Assembly: GCA_031270755.1 (NCBI GenBank)
Contig: JAISWV010000210.1
Location: 1 to 6,993 of the forward strand
Origin: Synergistaceae bacterium
GTDB lineage: Bacteria; Synergistota; Synergistia; Synergistales; Aminobacteriaceae
Reading direction: 5' to 3'
Length of the DNA: 6,993 nt
In this document: positions 1-4,434 of the stretch, in pieces
Numbering within the stretch: the first letter of the stretch is position 1
Layout of the letters: each line of letters begins with the position of its first letter
The notes under the pieces: generated by a model
Databases searched by the model: none
Told to the model about the DNA's origin: nothing
What the model saw: the letters and a program-made list of their open reading frames with translations, nothing else
Made by a program: the position numbers and the translations under genes

Positions 1-94
1 TACCTCCCTTGCTTCCCCAAGCCTTGGTCATGGTTTCTCGGGGAATGTAGTAGTAAGGCAGATAGGTACCCAGCGCCGTGATTCCTATGTTCAC
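1..94 (-). CDS. HMG-CoA synthase-like protein, N-terminal fragment (cut by left window edge)
   Basis: Only 31 codons are visible, reading leftward from a GTG at 94-92. The peptide starts MNIGITALGTYLPYYYIPRE and continues to a TMTKAWGSKGG stretch. This resembles the opening of the hydroxymethylglutaryl-CoA synthase family (thiolase fold), where the first beta strand reads roughly GI.(S/A)YG.YIPRYR and is followed by a helix ending in (K/R)AWG. Family members condense acetyl-CoA with acetoacetyl-CoA; bacterial relatives often sit beside thiolases and Zn-ribbon OB-fold proteins. The catalytic Cys and His lie far downstream and cannot be checked here. GTG was chosen because the conserved strand starts right after it and a purine-rich AAAGGAAG lies about 10 nt upstream on the minus strand. 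In-frame TAA and TGA codons about 60 nt upstream limit any longer reading. A different ketoacyl-synthase-like enzyme is possible, since the evidence is a short N-terminus. Confidence 0.55.
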   Translation of the reverse strand, partial: MNIGITALGTYLPYYYIPRETMTKAWGSKGG

Positions 95-151
95 AGTTTC
101 ACATCTTCCTTTCTCCTTAGGATTGATTAACAGGAAGTCCTTTCTTGATGA

Positions 152-166
152 CCATCATTATGATGG
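152..166. repeat. Perfect 7+1+7 palindrome, possible operator
   Basis: CCATCAT and ATGATGG are exact reverse complements around a single T. The site lies 58 nt upstream of the GTG of the HMGS-like gene and overlaps a CATAAT (minus strand) that could act as a -10 box. A dimeric repressor site is one possible reading. No regulator gene is visible nearby and the site occurs once in the window, so the role is a guess. Confidence 0.25.
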
Positions 167-283
167 CCGTCCTATGTATGAACACTCCACAAATTGAGGA
201 ATATTTTTGCCAGTTTTCCTATATTTTGGTCTGTAGAGGCCTTGTTCTGAAACGCCGTCATTTTCTTCTCCGTCGAGAGTCAT
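158..283 (-). CDS. Doubtful small ORF, 41 aa, unknown
   Basis: An ATG at 283-281 opens a 41-codon frame ending in TAA at 160-158, immediately followed by an in-frame TGA. The peptide starts MTLDGEENDGVSEQGLYRPK, goes on with a basic Y-R-K-T-G-K segment and ends ECSYIGRPS. I recognise no family. An AAGGGGT lies about 10 nt upstream of the ATG, a little far for a strong ribosome binding site. It sits in the same frame as, and just upstream of, the HMGS-like gene, so it could be a leader peptide, a remnant of an older gene, or a chance ORF. The stop codon falls inside the palindrome at 152-166. Confidence 0.2.
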   Translation of the reverse strand: MTLDGEENDGVSEQGLYRPKYRKTGKNIPQFVECSYIGRPS

Positions 284-369
284 GACGGATATGACCCCTT
301 ATGACTGAGAACTGTACCGTCACCTGTACACGTTGGAGTATACCTCGCAGAAGAGCGTGACATCGAACT

Positions 370-401
370 TCTTTCGTGTAATAAATATGACACACGAAAG
401 A
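370..401. repeat. Inverted repeat, 10-bp arms, 12-nt loop
   Basis: TCTTTCGTGT (370-379) is the exact reverse complement of ACACGAAAGA (392-401), with an AT-rich 12-nt centre. It lies just beyond the downstream end of the helicase remnant (minus strand). No T-run follows on either strand, so it is not a typical intrinsic terminator. It could be an operator, an RNA hairpin, or a mark of the old element's border. Confidence 0.45.
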
Positions 402-442
402 GAAAAGTCGGAAACGTTCACACATAAAATACAAATCGTGTC

Positions 443-696
443 AAATTCAGACCTTCCTTGACAAATCGCCTCTTCCGACGCGAATTCCAGGCTCGTCGTC
501 TCCCGAACGTAGAAGCCCACGAGTCGAAGTGATCCAGCGACAGGCCTTTCAATGTATCGTACTGAAGATAACGCATGACCGAGTACAGCTCCACCATCGA
601 GTTCGAGATCGGCGTACCGGTGGCGAAGGTCACCTTGTTTTCGACCCCTTCGTCCATGCAGCGGCATTTCATGAACATGTCGGAGGATTTTTTTTT
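443..696 (-). pseudogene. Remnant of a large SNF2-type helicase / DNA methylase (mobile-element type), frameshifted
   Basis: Minus-strand translation from 696 gives KKKSSDMFMKCRCMDE, then NKVTFATGTPISNSMVELYS, then MRYLQYDTLK and DHFDSWASTFG, ending at 502. This matches by eye a conserved stretch of the very large SNF2-type helicase/N6-methylase proteins of conjugative elements and phages, which carry (Q/K)KSSDMFMKC and ATGTPISNSM.E.Y...RYLQ followed by HFD.WASTFGET. Those proteins exceed a thousand residues; only about 85 codons remain. After STFG the frame breaks. The neighbouring frame from 502 to 443 continues the family pattern (ETTSLEFASEEAICQGRSEF), so one G was probably lost in the GGG at 502-504. 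Homology fades on both sides: upstream at a run of nine A (minus strand, 688-696) and downstream near 440. No start codon, ATPase P-loop or methylase motif survives. It cannot encode a functional enzyme and is best read as the scar of an integrated element. Confidence 0.75.
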
Positions 697-775
697 ACCT
701 GCGGATTGGGGAACTACTTGATTTTTTATCACCAAGTCACCAAGTTATCGCTCATGCTGTGCGGCTGGGCACACC

Positions 776-811
776 AAAAAAGGCCGTCACAGGTTTCCCC
801 ACAACAGCCTT
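776..811 (-). terminator. Rho-independent terminator of the DEAD-box helicase gene
   Basis: On the minus strand AAGGCTGTTGTGGG (811-798) pairs with CCTGTGACGGCCTT (793-780), with several G-T wobbles, around a GAAA tetraloop. A run of six T follows at 781-776, overlapping the base of the stem. It lies about 49 nt past the TAA of the helicase gene, the expected place for its terminator, and it separates that gene from the pseudogene remnant downstream. Confidence 0.85.
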
Positions 812-859
812 CGTCCCTAAGTTTTCAGTTTTCCTTCGTCGTTTCGTGTTCGATGCGGT

Positions 860-2695
860 TTATGCGTCGTTCCGCTTCCCCCGAGCGTAACGCCCTTTGC
901 TGGGTTCGCCTCTGCGTTCGTAAGAATCGCGGCTTCCTCTCGCCGGTTCGTGAGAACCTCTGGCTTTAATATAGCGCACCGGGTCTTCCTCGGGAAACAA
1001 CCCCCATTTCGCCAGCCCCGCACGACCCTGTTCCAGGCGCGCCAAGGCCACAGGCAGCAATTCCACCATCACGTGGTCGTCCTTTAGGCGAATGGCTCCG
1101 ACCTCGCAGCGCTCTACCTTCAAAGCGGAGCAAAGAGCGTTCAAGATACGCCCCACGTCTTTGGCACCGCCTTGGCTGCTGCGCAAACGGGTCATGGTGC
1201 CCTTGGGTCGGGAACCGGCAAAGCGCCTTTCTCCCTCGCTCCGCTCCGGCCTCGCGCTGCTGCGCTGGCGACGCTCGCGTTCGCGCTCCAGATCGGCGCT
1301 CAGGTTATATCCCTTTGCTGTACGCGAATGCAAAGCCTCCAGAAGTTTAGCCACCAACACCTTCGGGTCGGCCCGCTCCAGCAGGTCTGACGCCCATTCG
1401 ATGTAAGCCGTGCAGTTTTCGGAATCCCCCTGAGACACCAGAAGTTTTTCCTCCGCCACCTCGCGCTGAACCGTACGGATCAGATCCAAGTTCGGCACGT
1501 CCTGCCACTCCACCTTCATCTGCGTCGACCGCAGCATCATCTTGAAGCGCCCCGCCTCCAGGGGGGACAGGAGAATCAGGTTCGTCCCCTCGTTACCGGC
1601 TCTGCCCGTTCGGCCGCTCCGATGGACGAAGGTTTCCCTGTCGTCGGGCAATCCCAGTTGGATGACGTGAGTGACTCCCTCCACGTCCAGGCCGCGCGCC
1701 GCGACGTTTGTGGCCACCAGATGAGGCATGGCCCCTGATTTGAAGGAGGCCAGCACCGCGTTGCGCTCCCGCTGCGTCATGTCTCCATGCAGAGCCGCCG
1801 CGTTGAAACCCTCTTCCTGCAAACGCTGTGCCATTTCGATGGACTCCAGCCGCGTGTGACAGAACATCAAGCTGCGTTTGGGGCGCTCCCACAGCAAAAC
1901 GTTTACGAGCCCCTCGAAGCGGCGCCGCGAAGGGATCATGTAGACTCGGTGCAGGATGTCCTCGTGCTGGTCGCCGTCCTGTACCAGGGAGATGGTCGTG
2001 GGGTTTTCGAGATAGCGCTTCGAAAGCTCCCGGACCTCGGGGGGCATGGTCGCGGAGAAAAGCCACGTCCGGCGCTCCGCGGGCAGGGCATCCAAAATTC
2101 CCTCCAGCTCCTCGCGGAATCCCATATCCAGCATTTGATCTCCTTCGTCCAAGACGACGCAGCCGACGTTCGTGGTGTCCAGGCTGCCCCGCTCCACGTG
2201 GTCCAGCGTTCTGCCCGGAGTCCCCACGACGATGGTCGCCCCCTCGCGCAGGGCGCGAAGCTGCGGGGACATCTCCAGGCCCCCGACCAGGGAAACCACC
2301 GAGAGGTCCATGAAACGCACCAGCCATTCCGCTTCCCTGGCGATTTGCTGGGCCAGCTCGCGGGTGGGAGACAGGATCAGCATCCGAGGAAAACGTTCCC
2401 CCACCTTCATGTCTTGTAAAAGCGGCAGCAAAAACGCCAGCGTCTTTCCGGAGCCCGTTTTGGCCCGTACGATGAGGTCCGCGTCGCCGCCCGCTTCCAG
2501 CACCTTTTGCTGAACGGGCGTGGGGGAAGTGAATCCCTTGCGGGAGATGGCCTTCAGCAGCTCGCTTCGGATCCCGAAGGACTCGAAAGTACTTTCGCCG
2601 GTGTCTTCTGTATTCAGTGTCACCTGTAAACCTTCTGTCTTTAAACTTACTGTTCCTAAATTTTCTGTCTGCAAATCTACCGTTTTGTTCTTCAT
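860..2695 (-). CDS. deaD: DEAD-box ATP-dependent RNA helicase, DeaD/CsdA type with DbpA-like RNA-binding domain
   Basis: This 611-residue protein would unwind structured RNA using ATP; the family acts in ribosome assembly, mRNA decay and cold adaptation. The Q motif is at about 37-63 (F..FG, then TPVQ), motif I AKTGSGKT at 78-85, Ia PTRELA at 110-115, Ib TPGR at 159-162, motif II at 183-186, SAT at 214-216, motif IV LMFCHTR at 276-282, motif V ATNVAARGLD at 328-337 and motif VI HRSGRTGR at 358-365. Residues about 499-560 look like the RRM-like DbpA RNA-binding domain, and a basic, RG-rich tail follows. Length and domain order match E. coli DeaD. Oddities: motif II reads DEGD, not DEAD, and residues 5-32 carry a repeated T-V-x-L-x-T-E pattern. 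The ATG at 2695 is chosen because AAAGGA lies 5 nt upstream (plus 2701-2706); an in-frame TTG at 2743 would add 16 residues without a clear binding site. The gene stands alone, divergent from hypC. The symbol is a family-level assignment; CshA-like naming would also be defensible. Confidence 0.95.
   Translation of the reverse strand: MKNKTVDLQTENLGTVSLKTEGLQVTLNTEDTGESTFESFGIRSELLKAISRKGFTSPTPVQQKVLEAGGDADLIVRAKTGSGKTLAFLLPLLQDMKVGERFPRMLILSPTRELAQQIAREAEWLVRFMDLSVVSLVGGLEMSPQLRALREGATIVVGTPGRTLDHVERGSLDTTNVGCVVLDEGDQMLDMGFREELEGILDALPAERRTWLFSATMPPEVRELSKRYLENPTTISLVQDGDQHEDILHRVYMIPSRRRFEGLVNVLLWERPKRSLMFCHTRLESIEMAQRLQEEGFNAAALHGDMTQRERNAVLASFKSGAMPHLVATNVAARGLDVEGVTHVIQLGLPDDRETFVHRSGRTGRAGNEGTNLILLSPLEAGRFKMMLRSTQMKVEWQDVPNLDLIRTVQREVAEEKLLVSQGDSENCTAYIEWASDLLERADPKVLVAKLLEALHSRTAKGYNLSADLERERERRQRSSARPERSEGERRFAGSRPKGTMTRLRSSQGGAKDVGRILNALCSALKVERCEVGAIRLKDDHVMVELLPVALARLEQGRAGLAKWGLFPEEDPVRYIKARGSHEPARGSRDSYERRGEPSKGRYARGKRNDA
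2605..2690 (-). repeat. Degenerate 27-30 bp tandem repeat in the 5' end of the helicase gene
   Basis: On the plus strand the phrase (C/T)TTCTGT recurs at 2605, 2632 and 2662, followed each time by related AT-rich sequence. In the protein this gives three successive T-V-x-L-x-T-E segments of 9-10 residues before the Q motif. The stretch is more AT-rich than the rest of the gene. It is an N-terminal extension outside the helicase core and looks like slippage-type expansion. Confidence 0.6.
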
Positions 2696-2758
2696 ATTTG
2701 TCCTTTCAAATTTTGATAAAGTGACTCTCGACTCCACTACCAAATATCAAATCCACAT

Positions 2759-2786
2759 CGAATACCCAAAAGCTTTTCATTTTCAA
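2759..2786 (-). promoter_or_regulatory. Weak candidate promoter for the helicase gene
   Basis: On the minus strand TTGAAA (plus 2781-2786) and TATTCG (plus 2759-2764) are separated by 16 nt, about 60 nt upstream of the chosen ATG. The -35 matches consensus at five of six positions, the -10 at only three. A competing site is the exact TATAAT further upstream. Confidence 0.22.
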
Positions 2787-2796
2787 GCAGCCCGTC

Positions 2797-2817
2797 GTTG
2801 ACTTTCAACCTATTGTT
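2797..2817. repeat. Copy 1 of a shared intergenic motif (GTTGACTTTC ... CTATTGTT)
   Basis: GTTGACTTTCAAC is followed directly by CTATTGTT. The same blocks occur at 5545-5579 upstream of iorA, where an extra TC sits inside the first block and 12 extra bases separate the two. GTTGA and TCAAC can pair around a CTT loop here. With the two blocks this close, the site cannot be an ordinary -35/-10 pair. Confidence 0.45.
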
Positions 2818-2879
2818 ACCCTGTTCCGCCTCTCTCTGCCTCTTCTTCGTACCTCCTTCACGCCGATGCACAAGTGGAT

Positions 2880-2908
2880 ATTATACAGGGGTTTACGGCA
2901 AAAGCGAA
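2880..2908 (-). promoter_or_regulatory. Candidate promoter with exact TATAAT, possible long-leader start for the helicase gene
   Basis: The minus strand carries TATAAT (plus 2880-2885) directly preceded by TG. TTCGCT, a poor -35, lies 17 nt upstream (plus 2903-2908). Transcription from here would give a leader of roughly 175-180 nt before the helicase ATG. Long leaders are known for cold-induced helicase genes such as csdA, but nothing here proves that this one works that way. Confidence 0.35.
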
Positions 2909-3026
2909 AAAATATCTCCAAATTTCTTCCCTAATTTTCTTTTTCTTTTCTAATTTTCTTCCATAAGGCGCTTTACAAAAGCTCGATCGGGAGAAAGATA
3001 ACATTTGGGGCGGCGCCGCGCCTGGC

Positions 3027-3069
3027 GTAAAATCACGAAGACATTGTACGTAAAGACATGTAAAATCAC
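3027..3069 (+). promoter_or_regulatory. hypC promoter region with duplicated GTAAAATCAC and AAGACAT
   Basis: A plausible promoter is AAGACA (3038-3043), a 17-nt spacer and TAAAAT (3061-3066), which would start transcription about 25 nt before hypC. The -10 hexamer is part of GTAAAATCAC (3060-3069), which is repeated exactly at 3027-3036, 33 bp upstream. AAGACAT is also repeated (3038-3044 and 3053-3059). The doubled layout could mean two start sites or two binding sites for a regulator on the same helix face. The window does not show which. Confidence 0.4.
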
Positions 3070-3082
3070 AGATATAACAAAC

Positions 3083-3090
3083 GGGGGAGG
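3083..3090 (+). promoter_or_regulatory. Ribosome binding site of hypC
   Basis: GGGGGAGG lies 7 nt before the ATG at 3098. It settles the start at the codon for MCLAIPY rather than the longer in-frame ATG at 3005, which lacks such a site and would bury the essential Cys2. Confidence 0.85.
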
Positions 3091-3097
3091 TTGTGTT

Positions 3098-3358
3098 ATG
3101 TGCTTGGCGATACCCTACACGATACGGGAAATTTTCTCCGACGGATCGGCCCGCGCTCTGTCGAAAGGAGTCGAGACGAGCGTGCGCCTGGACCTCATAG
3201 AAGCCCCGGCTCTTGGAGATACCGTGCTCGTCCATGCGGGGTTTGCGATTCAAAAACTGGACAAGGACGCGTCCGAGGAGCTGCTGGCCCTGTGGGCCGA
3301 GGTCGAGAAAGCGGAAAAATCGGCGGAGGCGTCCTTCTTCCATGACGGAACTCTCTGA
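3098..3358 (+). CDS. hypC: [NiFe]-hydrogenase maturation chaperone HypC
   Basis: HypC is the small cytoplasmic chaperone that, with HypD, carries the iron atom while its CN and CO ligands are added, and then delivers it to the hydrogenase large-subunit precursor. The protein has 86 residues, normal for the family. It begins MCLAIPY, giving the C-x-x-x-P motif in which Cys2 becomes N-terminal after removal of Met and binds iron and HypD. The OB-fold core is recognisable: VRLDLIEAPALGDTVLVHAG, then FAIQKLD. The C-terminal part is an acidic/basic helix (EELLALWAEVEKAEKSAEAS). It is the first gene of the hypCDE operon, and its last 17 nt overlap hypD, implying translational coupling. A HybG-type paralogue dedicated to one hydrogenase is the main alternative, but the fused hypD and hypE neighbours favour the general factor. 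Confidence 0.95.
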   Translation: MCLAIPYTIREIFSDGSARALSKGVETSVRLDLIEAPALGDTVLVHAGFAIQKLDKDASEELLALWAEVEKAEKSAEASFFHDGTL

Positions 3359-4418
3359 GGCGCGAAGGTTCGAAGGAATGCGGCGGGGGTTGGATGCACT
3401 TTTGAACTCGATGGGCCGCCCCGTCACCTTTATGGAAGTCTGCGGCACCCATACGGTCTCGATTTTTCGTTCGGGCCTGCGCTCGCTTCTGCCGGAGGAA
3501 CTTCGCCTCCTGTCGGGGCCGGGCTGCCCGGTCTGCGTCACCGACCAGAGCGAAATCGACATGGCTTTGACCCTTGCCGAAAAAGACTGCATCGTGCTCA
3601 GCTACGGCGATATGTTGAAGGTCCCCGGCTCGTCCGGTTCCCTTCTGGACCTGAAAAGCCGGGGCGCGCGCGTGGAGGTGATCACCTCGGCCATACAGTC
3701 CCTGGAGGTCGCCCGTTCCCGCCCGGACAGCCAAGTCGTCTTTCTGGGCGTCGGCTTCGAGACCACGGCTCCGGCGACGGCGGTAACCCTCAAGCGAGCC
3801 CTTCTCCACGACCTTTCGAATCTTTCGGTTTTGTGCCTCCACAAAACAATTCCCCCGATCCTGCGAACTCTCTCCTCCAATCCCGCCTTGAGTATCGACG
3901 GATTCATTCTTCCGGGGAACGTCACTGTCGTCTCGGGGCTCGAAGATTATGTCTTTTTGACGGACGAGCTGCGTAAGGCCGCCGCGGTCGCGGGCTTCGA
4001 GCCGGAAGAGATCTTGGCCGCGCTGGTGGACCTGTCGCGGCAGACCGAGACGGGCCGCTTTCGCTTGAGCGCCTACCGAATGCGGGAAGTCCCCAGAGCG
4101 GGAAACCCGGCGGCGCGTAAAATTCTGTCGGAGGTCTTCGAGCCCTGCGACGCGCGCTGGAGGGGGTTGGGGCTCATACCCGCCTCCGGTTATCGCATCG
4201 GAAAATCCTACGCGCGCTTCGATGCCCTCGAACGCTTCGGCCTGGCTCCCGCTCCGGCGCGGGAGGACGGATGCCGGTGCGGAGACGTTCTGTCGGGCCT
4301 TCTGACCCCTCCCGAATGCGAACTCTACGGAACGGCCTGCACGCCCCTGACTCCCGTGGGCCCCTGCATGGTGTCCGGCGAAGGGACGTGCGGCGCGTGG
4401 CATCGTTATCATCGATGA
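3342..4418 (+). CDS. hypD: [NiFe]-hydrogenase maturation protein HypD (Fe-S, Fe(CN)2CO assembly)
   Basis: HypD is the iron-sulfur scaffold on which, with HypC, iron receives its cyanide ligands from HypE and its CO. The 358-residue product is near the usual length of 350-380. Motifs in order: EVCGTHT (Cys34 in the first conserved cysteine position), SGPGCPVC (Cys62, Cys65), GFETTAP at about 138-144, and the C-terminal [4Fe-4S] module with CRCG (Cys311, Cys313), Cys326, Cys333, GPCMVS (Cys342) and Cys350. All the expected cysteines are present, so it should be functional. The start at 3342 overlaps hypC by 17 nt and has GGAGG about 12 nt upstream; the longer frame from 3213 reads through hypC out of frame and has no family similarity. 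The stop TGA (4416-4418) overlaps the hypE ATG. The protein ends HRYHR, a little past the last cysteine. Confidence 0.97.
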   Translation: MTELSEARRFEGMRRGLDALLNSMGRPVTFMEVCGTHTVSIFRSGLRSLLPEELRLLSGPGCPVCVTDQSEIDMALTLAEKDCIVLSYGDMLKVPGSSGSLLDLKSRGARVEVITSAIQSLEVARSRPDSQVVFLGVGFETTAPATAVTLKRALLHDLSNLSVLCLHKTIPPILRTLSSNPALSIDGFILPGNVTVVSGLEDYVFLTDELRKAAAVAGFEPEEILAALVDLSRQTETGRFRLSAYRMREVPRAGNPAARKILSEVFEPCDARWRGLGLIPASGYRIGKSYARFDALERFGLAPAPAREDGCRCGDVLSGLLTPPECELYGTACTPLTPVGPCMVSGEGTCGAWHRYHR

Positions 4419-4434
4419 AGATATCGATGAAGAT
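4411..4434 (+). repeat. Perfect 12-bp tandem duplication over the hypD stop / hypE start
   Basis: ATCGATGAAGAT occurs twice back to back (4411-4422, 4423-4434). Each copy carries an ATGA, so hypE has two possible start codons (4415 and 4427), coding MKIS then MKIT. The first ATGA also holds the hypD stop. Length is a multiple of three, so the hypE frame is unchanged. Confidence 0.95.

Larger units (their letters stand above)
95..440. other. AT-rich intergenic region between the HMGS-like gene and the helicase remnant
   Basis: About 345 bases with no convincing gene. It holds a doubtful 41-codon ORF (158-283, minus), a perfect odd palindrome CCATCAT-T-ATGATGG at 152-166, and an inverted repeat with 10-bp arms at 370-401. 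On the minus strand the palindrome contains CATAAT (plus positions 157-162), a possible -10 for the HMGS-like gene, but no good -35 lies 16-18 bases upstream. The base composition is clearly more AT-rich than the genes to the right, which fits a decayed or acquired segment. Confidence 0.5.
2696..3097. other. Divergent intergenic region between the helicase gene and hypC
   Basis: About 400 bases with no convincing gene on either strand. From left to right it holds the helicase ribosome binding site, candidate helicase promoters, one copy of a motif shared with the iorA upstream region (2797-2817), an AT-rich polypyrimidine tract with the 11-mer CTAATTTTCTT at 2931-2941 and again at 2950-2960, a perfect GC palindrome GCGGCGCCGC at 3010-3019, and the hypC promoter region with paired GTAAAATCAC 10-mers. 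No terminator is needed because both genes read outward. Confidence 0.6.

Noticed and set aside
458..463. Perfect TTGACA on the plus strand
   Set aside because: It lies inside the helicase remnant, and no -10 or plus-strand gene follows at a sensible distance.
529..969. 146-codon plus-strand ORF
   Set aside because: It spans the antisense of the pseudogene, the terminator and the end of the helicase gene; no motif and no binding site support it.
1593..2327. 244-codon minus-strand ORF inside the helicase gene
   Set aside because: It is an alternate frame of the helicase, whose motifs are intact throughout in the main frame.
2851..2858. Perfect AAGGAGGT Shine-Dalgarno on the minus strand
   Set aside because: No ATG, GTG or TTG follows within a usable distance, and no ORF of any length begins there.
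3005..3097. 31-codon N-terminal extension of hypC from the ATG at 3005
   Set aside because: It would cover the promoter region and bury Cys2, and the good ribosome binding site precedes 3098.
3195..4412. Long minus-strand ORF of 405 codons opposite hypD
   Set aside because: It is antisense to hypD, rich in Arg/Gly/Ala as expected from the reverse frame of GC-rich coding DNA, and shows no family motif.
4271..4414. 48-codon extension of hypE from the ATG at 4271
   Set aside because: It overlaps the conserved Fe-S cysteine codons of hypD and has no HypE similarity before residue MKIS.
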